Positions 1 to 7,440 of a stretch of 64,000 bases of DNA are shown here, in pieces. Position numbers and translations under genes: made by a program. Under the pieces are notes generated by a model, which worked only from the letters and a program-made list of their open reading frames with translations, was not told the DNA's origin and did no database searches. Source of the stretch: Mycolicibacterium setense (GTDB lineage Bacteria > Actinomycetota > Actinomycetes > Mycobacteriales > Mycobacteriaceae); the NCBI RefSeq assembly GCF_000805385.1, contig NZ_JTJW01000010.1, positions 496,001 to 560,000 of the forward strand, written 5' to 3'. Positions within the stretch are counted from its first letter, which is position 1. Every line of letters begins with the position of its first letter.

Positions 1-1099
1 ACCAATCGTCATAGTCGTCATCGCCATCCCCCAACTCATGTTCCAGCGGGGCTGGAACTGCCAGACCTGACGTGGTCCCTCCGCCTTCGCCACCGCGTTG
101 GCCCATCATGCCCATCGGGCCGCCGCCGCCCATGCCCGCTGCGTTGGCCGCGGCGACCGGTGCGAGACCGGCCAGCACGGCGCCGCTGGCGCCCGGGTCA
201 ACGGAGACCGGCGCGGTGTTGCCGCCGACAAGTTTCGACAGCAGGGGTGTCTGCGGGCTGCCGCCGCCCGGCCCGCCCGGCAGTCCTGCGGACTTGACCA
301 TGCCCGCACCGTTGCTCGGGCCGGCACCGCCGGCCAGCGGATGATTCGAGAACGACGAGAACGGGCTCGGACCGGCACCCGAACCCTTCCCACCCGAACC
401 CAGCATCGACGTCAACTGCTGCAAGGGCTGAGACAACTGCTGCAGCGGTTGGGAAAGCTGCTGGGGAATCTGACCGAGCATCTGCGGGATCTGCCCCAGC
501 ATCTGCGGGAGCTGGCTGATCAGCTGCATCATCTGCTCGCCGCCCTTTGAGGCGGCCTCCGTCGCCTGCGCGGTCGGGGGCGTGCCGACCTGCGGGAGGT
601 TGGCTATGGTGCCCAGGCTGCCGGCCATCTCACTGCTCGCGGCCGAAACCGTCGCGATGTTCTGCGACAGCCCCATCTTGATGCGGCTCTCGATCAGCTG
701 TTGGACATTGGGCATGACCGCCGCCGCTGCCTGGAGCGCCATGACCTCCTGCTGGACCTCTTCGGCGGCCGCGTTGACCGCGGTCTTGGTCTGCACCACG
801 GCCGCCGCCATGGTGGTCAGCGCGGTGGCGATGGCTTGAGCCTGAGCGGCGTTCGCCTCATGGCCGGCGATCATCGTGGTGGCCTCGCCTGAGGCGGCGA
901 GCGAACTGGCGCCCTTCCACCCCTCGCCGAGCTTCGCTAGCTGGCTGGTCTGCTGCGGAACGACGCTGCCGCTGATCTTGGTCGCGAGCTTCGTATACGA
1001 CGCCGCGGCCGCAGTCAGCTGGTCCTCATCGACATTCGGCCAAGCTGGTCCTTGCAACGTCTGCGACCCGTACGGGCTGCTGTCGCGCGGCATCCCCAT
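1..1099 (-). CDS. PPE68-like ESX secretion substrate, 3' end cut off by the window
   Basis: An open frame of at least 366 codons runs off the left edge. An AGAAGGGGG tract precedes the chosen ATG; a second ATG lies two codons in. Residues about 20-75 look like a PPE/WXG-type helical hairpin with a Trp-x-Gly turn (EGWKGASS, near residue 61). The middle is Gln/Leu-Pro rich. The C-terminal half carries blocks I recognise from PPE68: SNHPLAGG, AGPSNGAG, TPLLSKL, LAVPAPL and an acidic DDDYDDW tail. The canonical N-terminal Pro-Pro-Glu is not visible. PPE68-type proteins are ESX-1-associated and exported; export of this one is inferred. No ESX machinery is in the window. Its place beside ltp2 matches that of a PPE gene (PPE63) in M. 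tuberculosis, but there the gene is on the opposite strand. Confidence 0.75.
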   Translation of the reverse strand, partial: MGMPRDSSPYGSQTLQGPAWPNVDEDQLTAAAASYTKLATKISGSVVPQQTSQLAKLGEGWKGASSLAASGEATTMIAGHEANAAQAQAIATALTTMAAAVVQTKTAVNAAAEEVQQEVMALQAAAAVMPNVQQLIESRIKMGLSQNIATVSAASSEMAGSLGTIANLPQVGTPPTAQATEAASKGGEQMMQLISQLPQMLGQIPQMLGQIPQQLSQPLQQLSQPLQQLTSMLGSGGKGSGAGPSPFSSFSNHPLAGGAGPSNGAGMVKSAGLPGGPGGGSPQTPLLSKLVGGNTAPVSVDPGASGAVLAGLAPVAAANAAGMGGGGPMGMMGQRGGEGGGTTSGLAVPAPLEHELGDGDDDYDDW

Positions 1100-1174
1100 G
1101 CCACGGCCCCCTTCTACGCGTGATGCACATGCGGAGCAAACATTACCGTGCCGATCGGGGGTGGCGATGCACCT

Positions 1175-2335
1175 TTATCCGAGGATCAATCCCGACGTCG
1201 GCACCCCGGTGCCCGCGGTGACCAGCACATGCTCGACATTGTCGACCTGGTTGACCGACGTGCCCCGCAACTGACGCACACCCTCGGCAATGCCGTTCAT
1301 CCCGTGGATGTAGGCCTCGCCCAACTGGCCACCATGGGTGTTGATCGGCAGCCGTCCGCCGACCTCGATGGCGCCACCGGCGATGAAGTCCTTGGCCTCG
1401 CCCTTTCCGCAGAAACCGAGCTCCTCGAGCTGGATCAGCGTGTACGGGGTGAAGTGGTCGTAGAGGATCGCCGTCTGGATGTCGGCGGGCGACAGACCGC
1501 TCTGGTCCCAGAGTTGACGGCCGACCAGGCCCATCTCGGGCAGCCCGAGCTCCTCGCGGTAGTACGAGTACATGGTGAACTGATCGGTGCCCGCACCCTG
1601 GGCGGCGGCCTCGATGATCGCCGGCCGGTGCTTGAGGTCCTTGGCGCGCTCAGGCGTGGTGACGACGATGGCCACGCCGCCGTCGGTCTCCTGGCAGCAG
1701 TCCAGCAGCCTCAGCGGTTCGGCGATCCACCGCGAGTTCTGGTGATCCTCGATGGTGATCGGCTTGCCGTAGAAATGCGCCTTCGGGTTGTTGGCCGCGT
1801 GCTTGCGGTCGGCCACCGACACAGCACCGAAATCCGCACTCGTGGCGCCATATTCGTGCATGTAGCGCTGGGCGATCATCGCCACCGACGCGGCCGGGGT
1901 GCTCAGCCCGTGCGGGTAGGACCAGCTGTACTCGACGCCGCGGGAGTCGGCGTTGACGGTCAGACCGGTCATCACCTGGCCGAAACGGAACTCCGAGCGC
2001 TCGTTGAATGCCCGGTATGCCACAACGACTTCCGCGACACCGGTCGCGACGGCGAGAGCGGCCTGCTGGACGGTCGCGGCCGCGGCACCGCCGCCATAGC
2101 CGATCTGGCTGAAGAACTTCAGATCACCGATCCCGGTGGACCGGGCCACCGCAGTCTCCAGATTGGAGTCCATCGTGAAGGTCACCAGGCCGTCGACGTC
2201 GGAAGGCTTGAGGCCGGCGTCATCCAACGCGTCGAGCACCGCCTCGGCTGCCAGCCGCAGCTCACTGCGGCCGGAGTTCTTGGAGAAGTCGGTGGCGCCG
2301 ATACCGGCGATGGCGGCTTTACCAGACAGGCTCAT
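1175..2335 (-). CDS. ltp2: Ltp2, thiolase-fold steroid side-chain aldolase (Rv3540c type)
   Basis: 386 residues with a thiolase/lipid-transfer-protein fold. In characterised actinobacteria Ltp2 works with the DUF35 part of ChsH2 to cleave the 17-hydroxy C22-CoA intermediate retro-aldol fashion, giving androstenedione and propionyl-CoA. Visible family features are the N-terminal AGIGATDFSK start, a Gly-rich IGYGGGAAAA segment near residue 97, and a C-terminal HGGQLGEAYIHG block in place of the GHPxGxxG motif of true thiolases. GGGAGGCGCACA precedes the ATG, which overlaps the chsH1 stop as ATGA. It is the last gene of the leftward cyp125-chsE1E2H2H1-ltp2 operon, so it is probably under KstR control. 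Identity is supported by motif and synteny. Confidence 0.93.
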   Translation of the reverse strand: MSLSGKAAIAGIGATDFSKNSGRSELRLAAEAVLDALDDAGLKPSDVDGLVTFTMDSNLETAVARSTGIGDLKFFSQIGYGGGAAAATVQQAALAVATGVAEVVVAYRAFNERSEFRFGQVMTGLTVNADSRGVEYSWSYPHGLSTPAASVAMIAQRYMHEYGATSADFGAVSVADRKHAANNPKAHFYGKPITIEDHQNSRWIAEPLRLLDCCQETDGGVAIVVTTPERAKDLKHRPAIIEAAAQGAGTDQFTMYSYYREELGLPEMGLVGRQLWDQSGLSPADIQTAILYDHFTPYTLIQLEELGFCGKGEAKDFIAGGAIEVGGRLPINTHGGQLGEAYIHGMNGIAEGVRQLRGTSVNQVDNVEHVLVTAGTGVPTSGLILG

Positions 2336-2742
2336 TGTGCGCCTCCCAGAACGAGGGTGGACGTGGCGATGACGTGATTGCCAAGGCTGTTGCTGCCCAC
2401 CACTTTCAGGGTCACCAGGTCGCCTTCGATCTCGGTCACCTCACCGGTGAAGGTGATCGTGTCGTAGGCGTACCACGGCACGCCGAGTCGCAGCTTGATC
2501 GACTTGACGATGGCGTTGGGTCCAGCCCAGTCGGTCACGTACCGGCCGACCAGACCGGTGTCGGTGAGGATGTTGACGAAGATGTCCTTGGAACCCTTGG
2601 CCTGCGCCTTGTCCCGGTCGTGGTGCACATCCTGGTAGTCGCGCGTCGCGATGGCGGTGGAGACGATGAACGTCGGGTCGCCGTAGATCTTGAGTTCGGG
2701 GAGTGGAGTGCCCACTTGAACGTCGGAGATAGTCAGGCTCAT
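2332..2742 (-). CDS. chsH1: ChsH1, catalytic MaoC-like steroid enoyl-CoA hydratase subunit
   Basis: 136 residues, single hot-dog domain. ChsH1 pairs with ChsH2 to hydrate the C22 side-chain enoyl-CoA made by ChsE1-ChsE2. The Asp/His hydratase dyad is visible in TRDYQDVHHD near residues 32-41. An ATG five codons upstream (2757) exists, but the start at 2742 is preferred because it overlaps the chsH2 stop as ATGA, the coupling used throughout this operon, and gives a length close to the M. tuberculosis protein. It overlaps ltp2 by 4 bp downstream. Confidence 0.92.
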   Translation of the reverse strand: MSLTISDVQVGTPLPELKIYGDPTFIVSTAIATRDYQDVHHDRDKAQAKGSKDIFVNILTDTGLVGRYVTDWAGPNAIVKSIKLRLGVPWYAYDTITFTGEVTEIEGDLVTLKVVGSNSLGNHVIATSTLVLGGAQ

Positions 2743-3716
2743 GCTTGGGGCTCCCATGCGTACAACGTCCAGGCCGGGCTGATCTCACTGTCCGGGAAGT
2801 CGATATAGGTTGCGGTGACCGGCATTCCGATCTTCACCTGATCGGCAGCGATACCGCGCAGTTCACCCAGCATCCGGACGCCCTCTTCGAGTTCGACCAG
2901 CGCGATGACGAACGGCAGGCTGCGTCCGGGCACCTTCGGCGCATGGTGCACGACGTAGCTGAACACCGTGCCCTTGCCGGAGGCTACGACGTAGTCAGAC
3001 TCCGTCACCGGGTCCTTGTAGTCCTTCCACACGGCGGGCACCGGCGGGTGCTGCAGGGTGCCGTCGGGGCGACGCTGGATCCTCAACTCGTGGGCGTTGA
3101 CACCGTCCCAGAAAAACTTGGTGTCCCGTGACGAGGACGGCCGCATCAGTTTGTCCGGATCGAGATCCTCAGGGATGACTGCCGTTTCGGCCGCGCCCTC
3201 GTCGGTCTGCTTTCCGGCCGGCAGGAACTTCATGATCCGCCAGTCCATGTCGGCAACCTCCTCGTCACCGACATGCCAGCGGATCTTCTGATTGATGAAG
3301 TAGCCCTCGCCCAATGCGGTCTGCTTCGGGCCGACGATGCCGACGATCTCGGCGCTCATCGCCACCTGCTCGCCGGGTTGGAGGTAACGGTGATAGGTCT
3401 GGTCGCAGTTGGTGGCGACGACGCCGACATACCCGGCGTCGTCGAACAACTTCATCGCACGACCCAAAGGATCATCGTCGGAGCGGGTGCGGCCCAGGCC
3501 CATCATGGTCCAGACCTGGATCATCGCCGGCGGCGCCACGATGCCGGGATGCCCGGCGGCCCGGGCGGCGGCCTCGTCGACATAGATCGGGTTCTTGTCT
3601 CCGATCGCGTCGACCCAGTGGTGAATCATGGGCTGATTCACCGGATCCCGAGCCACAGTCGGCTTGCTCGTGCCGGACGCGATGATCTGTTCGATGCCTG
3701 CCTGCAGATCGCTCAC
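2739..3716 (-). CDS. chsH2: ChsH2, MaoC-like plus DUF35 two-domain partner of ChsH1 and Ltp2
   Basis: 325 residues. The N-terminal half (to about residue 175) is MaoC-like. Its hydratase motif reads IGDKNPIYVDEAA, with Tyr where active hydratases have His, so this domain is probably structural and ChsH1 supplies catalysis. From about residue 195 a DUF35/OB-fold domain follows (FFWDGVNAHELRIQ, PPVPAVW), the known docking partner of Ltp2. Only one Cys exists in the protein, at VVATNCDQ in the MaoC half, so the DUF35 zinc-ribbon cysteines of many relatives are absent. GTG at 3722 also opens the frame, but GAGGAGG lies directly against it and is well spaced for GTG 3716. About 85 bp separate it from chsE2. 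Confidence 0.92.
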   Translation of the reverse strand: MSDLQAGIEQIIASGTSKPTVARDPVNQPMIHHWVDAIGDKNPIYVDEAAARAAGHPGIVAPPAMIQVWTMMGLGRTRSDDDPLGRAMKLFDDAGYVGVVATNCDQTYHRYLQPGEQVAMSAEIVGIVGPKQTALGEGYFINQKIRWHVGDEEVADMDWRIMKFLPAGKQTDEGAAETAVIPEDLDPDKLMRPSSSRDTKFFWDGVNAHELRIQRRPDGTLQHPPVPAVWKDYKDPVTESDYVVASGKGTVFSYVVHHAPKVPGRSLPFVIALVELEEGVRMLGELRGIAADQVKIGMPVTATYIDFPDSEISPAWTLYAWEPQA

Positions 3717-3801
3717 CTGCACCCTCCTCGTCGAAAGTGAAGTTGTTCGCGAGATTCGGTCAATTCTTCGCCATCGAGCTCACACTCGGCGACACCGACC
3801 G

Positions 3802-4965
3802 TCATCGCGGAACCCGCGGCACCTTCAGACCGGACGCCGCGATCATCTCGCGCATGACTTCGTTGACACCACCACCGAAGGTGATCACCAGGTTGCGTTT
3901 GGCCATCTTGTCCAGCCAGATCAGCAGCTCGCCGGTCTCGGGATCGGCCGGGTTGCCGTACTTGCCGACGATCTCCTCGGCCAGCCGCCCGACTTCCTGG
4001 ATGCGTTCGGTGGAGAACACCTTGGTGGCGGCGGCATCGGCCACGGCGATGGTCTCGCCGGACGCGGCGACCTGCCAGTTGAGCAGCTCGTTGATCCGCC
4101 AGATCGACTTGATCTGGCCGAGAAGGCGTTTCACGTCGTCGTGCTCGATCGGGGTGACACCGTCCGAGCCGGGCTTGGATGCCCAGGCGTGCACTTGGTC
4201 GTAGATGCCTGCGATGCGGCCGGCCGGACCGAGGCCGACGCGCTCGTGGTTGAGCTGGGTGGTGATGAGCTTCCAGCCGCCGTTCTCCTCACCGACGAGC
4301 ATGTCGGCGGGGACGTGCACGTCGTTGTAGTACGACGCGTTGGTGTGGTGTGCGCCGTCGGACAGGATGATCGGCGTCCAGGAATAGCCGGGATCCTTGG
4401 TGTCGACGATAAGGATCGAGATGCCCTTGTGCTTGGCCGCGGTCGGGTCGGTACGGCAGGCCAGCCAGATGTAGTCGGCGTCGTGTGCGCCCGTGGTCCA
4501 CATCTTCTGCCCGTTCACGATGTACTCGTCACCGTGCCGTACTGCGGTGGTCCGCAAAGACGCCAGGTCGGTGCCGGCGTCGGGCTCGGAGTAGCCGATC
4601 GCGAAATGCACTTCACCGGCGAGAATTCCGGGCAGGAACTTCTTCTTCTGTTCCTCGGTGCCGAGCGCCTGCAGCGTCGGGCCCACCGTCTGCAGCGTGA
4701 CCATCGGCAGCGGGATGTCGGCGCGGTTGGCCTCGTTGATGAAGATCTGCTGCTCGACCGGGCCGAAGCCCAGGCCGCCGTACTCCTTGGGCCAGCCGAC
4801 GCCGAGCTTGCCGTCGCTGCCCATCCGCTTGATCACCGTGCGGTAGGCCTCGTTGTGCCGGTCGGACTCCATCGCCGCGGCCTCTTCGGGCGTGATGAGA
4901 GTCGAGAAGTATTCCCGCAGTTCGGTTTGCAGTGCCCGCTGCTCGGGCGTCAGGTCGATGAACAT
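3802..4965 (-). CDS. chsE2: ChsE2 (FadE29), acyl-CoA dehydrogenase subunit for the C22 side chain
   Basis: 387 residues, the same length as M. tuberculosis FadE29. It forms the alpha2-beta2 ChsE1-ChsE2 flavoenzyme that dehydrogenates the steroid 22-oyl-CoA. Flavin/substrate-binding blocks are visible: YSEPDAGTDLASLRT near 122-136 and VNGQKMWTTGAHDADY near 146. The open frame extends upstream, but the ATG at 4965 (MFIDLTPEQRA) is the family start and overlaps the chsE1 stop by one base (TGATG). The C-terminus ends in GGGVNEVMREMIAASGLKVPR, as expected for this subfamily. Second gene of the leftward operon after chsE1. Confidence 0.93.
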   Translation of the reverse strand: MFIDLTPEQRALQTELREYFSTLITPEEAAAMESDRHNEAYRTVIKRMGSDGKLGVGWPKEYGGLGFGPVEQQIFINEANRADIPLPMVTLQTVGPTLQALGTEEQKKKFLPGILAGEVHFAIGYSEPDAGTDLASLRTTAVRHGDEYIVNGQKMWTTGAHDADYIWLACRTDPTAAKHKGISILIVDTKDPGYSWTPIILSDGAHHTNASYYNDVHVPADMLVGEENGGWKLITTQLNHERVGLGPAGRIAGIYDQVHAWASKPGSDGVTPIEHDDVKRLLGQIKSIWRINELLNWQVAASGETIAVADAAATKVFSTERIQEVGRLAEEIVGKYGNPADPETGELLIWLDKMAKRNLVITFGGGVNEVMREMIAASGLKVPRVPR

Positions 4966-5969
4966 CAGGCTCCCACCAAATCGAGGCGATGCGACGGACC
5001 GCCCAACAGCCGGGTCAGATCCTTGATCGAGGAGTAGTAGCGGTCCATCGGGTAGGTGATGTCCATACCCATACCGCCGTGCAGGTGATGGCACAGCCGC
5101 ATGGCCGGCGCGGCCTGCGAGGTGAGCCAATAGCCCAGGATGCTCAGATCCTCGTCGGCGTCCAGCCCCTCGGACAGCCGCCACAGCGCCGAAGTGGACA
5201 GCAAAGAGATTGTCCGCGAAGCGATGTAGATCTCGGACAACTGTGCGGCCACGGTCTGGAACGTCGAGAGCGGTCGGCCGAACTGCTCACGCGTCGCCAC
5301 GTAGTCGGCGGTCAGCCGCAGCGCCCCGGCCACCAGTCCGGCCGCGAACGCCCCTGTGACCGCCAGTGCCAGCTGGTTGACCCGGTGTGCACTCGCGCCG
5401 TCGAGGACATCGGCGGCGTCGACGGCGACATCGGCGAACGTGACGGCGTATTCGTCGGAACCGTTGGAGGTCGGGGTCTTGGTGACCGTCACACCGTCGG
5501 CCGCGGGCGATACCACCACCACGGCGTTGTCGGCGGTGACCACCAGCCACTTCGCCGTCTCGGCATAGGGCACACCGATCTTCGTGCCGTTGAGCTTGCC
5601 TTCCGCGAAGTTGGTCGCGGGACGTTCGGGCAGTGACTGCCCGGGCTCGTTGAGCGCCGCCGAGAGCACCGCACCGCCTGCGACACCGGACAGATACCGG
5701 TCCTGCTGCGCCTCGGTGGCCAGGTCGAGCAGCGATACCAGACCGAGGCCCACGGTGGCCAGCGCGGGGCCGGTGGTGCCGTGCCGACCGATCTCGGTCA
5801 GCGCGGTCGACAGTTCGGGCAGACCCAACCCGTCACCGCCGAGTCGGTCCGGCACTCCCAGCGCCGCGACACCACCGGAAACCAGTGCATCCCAGGTGTT
5901 GTCGCGTTCCAGAACAGAGGTCACCACGTCGGCGACAGCCTGCTGTTCTGGGTTCGGTGTGAAATCCAC
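4965..5969 (-). CDS. chsE1: ChsE1 (FadE28), partner acyl-CoA dehydrogenase subunit
   Basis: 334 residues, shorter than a full acyl-CoA dehydrogenase as is usual for the ChsE1 half of the heteromeric enzyme. The C-terminal helical domain is clear (RLTADYVATREQFGRPLSTFQ near 222; LHGGMGMDITYPMDRYY near 300). The middle beta-domain is degenerate, with no YSEP-type motif. The start is GTG with GGAGG seven bases upstream. Function depends on ChsE2, with which it overlaps by one base. It lies directly downstream of cyp125, with a gap of about 50 bp. Confidence 0.92.
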   Translation of the reverse strand: MDFTPNPEQQAVADVVTSVLERDNTWDALVSGGVAALGVPDRLGGDGLGLPELSTALTEIGRHGTTGPALATVGLGLVSLLDLATEAQQDRYLSGVAGGAVLSAALNEPGQSLPERPATNFAEGKLNGTKIGVPYAETAKWLVVTADNAVVVVSPAADGVTVTKTPTSNGSDEYAVTFADVAVDAADVLDGASAHRVNQLALAVTGAFAAGLVAGALRLTADYVATREQFGRPLSTFQTVAAQLSEIYIASRTISLLSTSALWRLSEGLDADEDLSILGYWLTSQAAPAMRLCHHLHGGMGMDITYPMDRYYSSIKDLTRLLGGPSHRLDLVGA

Positions 5970-5988
5970 CCGAATCCTCCTTGATTCG

Positions 5989-6028
5989 TCAGGCGATCAG
6001 TGCGCTCGTTGGGCTCAGGCGATCAGTG
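5989..6028. repeat. Short direct repeat at the cyp125 3' end
   Basis: The 14-mer TCAGGCGATCAGTG occurs at 5989-6002 and again at 6015-6028, a 26-bp period. The second copy contains the cyp125 stop codon. It looks like a recent small duplication in the cyp125-chsE1 spacer; no function is implied. Confidence 0.7.
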
Positions 6029-7273
6029 GTTGACCGGGCACTTGCCGGTGTAATCGACCGGCCAATGCTTGATGCCGTTGAGCCATCCGGACTTCAGCCG
6101 CTCGGGATCGCCGATCGGCTTGAGGTCGGGCATGTGATCGGCGACCGCGTTGAAGATCAGGTTGATGGTCAGGCGGGCCAGGTTGGCGCCGATGCAGTAG
6201 TGTGCCCCGGTGCCACCGAAGCCGACGTGCGGGTTCGGGTCGCGCAGGATGTTGAAGGTGAACGGATCTTCGAACACCGCGTCGTCGAAGTTGGCCGAAC
6301 GGTAGGACATCACCACACGCTCGCCGGCCTTGATCTTGACACCGGAGATCTCGGTGTCCTCGCTGGCGGTGCGCTGGAAGGCCGAAACCGGTGTGGCCCA
6401 ACGGATGATCTCGTCGACAGCGGTCTTCGGCCGCTCCCGCTTGAACAGCTCCCACTGATCGGGGTTCTGCGAGAACGCGATCATGCCGTGCGTGATGGAG
6501 TTACGGCTGGTCTCATTGCCCGCGACGGCCAACATGATGACGAAGAAACCGAACTCGTCGTCGCTGAGCTTCTCGCCGTCGATGTCGGCCTGGATCAGCT
6601 TGGTGACGATGTCATCGGTCGGGTTCTTGCCCCGCTCCTCGGCCATCTTCATGGCATAGGTGATGACCTCGAAGGAGGACATGGCCGGGTCGACGTCGGC
6701 GTACTCGGGATCGTCGCCCGCGGTCATCTCGTTGGACCAGCGGAACAGCTTGTCGCGGTCGTCCTGGGGCACACCGAGCAGTTCGGCGATCGCCTGCAGC
6801 GGCAGCTCGCAAGACACCTGCTCGACGAAGTCACCGGTGTTCGAGGCGGCCGCATTCTTGGCGATCTGCTGAGCCCGGGAGTTCAGCTCGTCCTCGAGCC
6901 GCGAGAGCGCTCGCGGGGTGAAGCCACGGGAGATGATCTTGCGCAGCCGGGTGTGGTGCGGGGCGTCCATGTTCAGCAGGACGGCGCGCTGCAGGTCGAC
7001 GGCTTCGCGGGTCATCTCCTGGGGCCAGACCGGAATTGCGCCGTTCATCGCGCTGGAGAACACCTCGCTGCGCAGCGAGACGTCCTTGACGTCCTCGTGC
7101 CGGGTGACCAACCAGTAGCCCTTGTCACCGAAGCCTCCGGTCCCGCCGGGAACGTCGACCCAGTGAACCGGCTCGGCCTTGCGCAACTCGGCGAGTTCCT
7201 CGACCGGCAGGCCCTTGAGGTTGAGCTCGGAATCGAGGAAGTCGAATTCCTTGGGGATGTTGGGGCAGCCCAT
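6023..7273 (-). CDS. cyp125: CYP125, steroid C26/C27-hydroxylating cytochrome P450
   Basis: 416 residues, near-identical in long blocks to M. tuberculosis CYP125A1. CYP125 oxidises the terminal methyl of cholesterol or cholestenone to the carboxylate that starts side-chain beta-oxidation. Visible motifs are the I-helix AGNETSRN near 252, the ExxR helix in VDEIIRW, and the haem loop FGGTGAHYCIGANLAR with its Cys ligand. The frame is open 37 codons further upstream, but the ATG at 7273 has AGGAG nine bases before it and starts the conserved NIPKEFDF region. First gene of the leftward operon; it faces fadA5 across a KstR-type operator region. No dedicated ferredoxin is adjacent. Confidence 0.95.
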   Translation of the reverse strand: MGCPNIPKEFDFLDSELNLKGLPVEELAELRKAEPVHWVDVPGGTGGFGDKGYWLVTRHEDVKDVSLRSEVFSSAMNGAIPVWPQEMTREAVDLQRAVLLNMDAPHHTRLRKIISRGFTPRALSRLEDELNSRAQQIAKNAAASNTGDFVEQVSCELPLQAIAELLGVPQDDRDKLFRWSNEMTAGDDPEYADVDPAMSSFEVITYAMKMAEERGKNPTDDIVTKLIQADIDGEKLSDDEFGFFVIMLAVAGNETSRNSITHGMIAFSQNPDQWELFKRERPKTAVDEIIRWATPVSAFQRTASEDTEISGVKIKAGERVVMSYRSANFDDAVFEDPFTFNILRDPNPHVGFGGTGAHYCIGANLARLTINLIFNAVADHMPDLKPIGDPERLKSGWLNGIKHWPVDYTGKCPVNH

Positions 7274-7327
7274 GTGTCTAACTCCTAGTGTCTGTAGCAA
7301 GCCGTGCGCGTAGCCAGCAATGCTTGA

Positions 7328-7341
7328 AACAACGTGGTCTA
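7328..7341. promoter_or_regulatory. Probable KstR operator, cyp125 side (weaker)
   Basis: The 14-mer AACAACGTGGTCTA fits the KstR palindrome TNNAACNNGTTNNA with two mismatches in conserved positions. It lies 55 bp upstream of the cyp125 start, in the divergent cyp125-fadA5 spacer. KstR control of both arms is established in M. tuberculosis; this site is inferred by similarity. Confidence 0.5.
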
Positions 7342-7416
7342 GTACCAATTGAGACCATTGAAACACGGCTTGACCGCAGATCAAAGGTAGTGGTGCATCG
7401 CCGCTTGTCAGAGTAA

Positions 7417-7430
7417 TGAAACGTGTTCTA
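7417..7430. promoter_or_regulatory. KstR operator, fadA5 side
   Basis: TGAAACGTGTTCTA matches the KstR consensus TNNAACNNGTTNNA at every fixed position. It ends 10 bp before the fadA5 ATG. That leaves no room for a normal leader, so fadA5 is likely leaderless or initiates very close to the operator. Confidence 0.8.
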
Positions 7431-7440
7431 GCCTGACTTC

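Noticed and set aside
1148..2377. 409-codon open frame on the + strand opposite ltp2 and chsH1
   Set aside because: Shadow frame created by high G+C codon bias; the minus-strand protein is an unmistakable Ltp2, and the plus frame has no family similarity.
3664..5037. 457-codon + strand frame opposite chsE2
   Set aside because: Antisense shadow; ChsE2 motifs are intact on the other strand and the frame spans gene junctions without a ribosome site.
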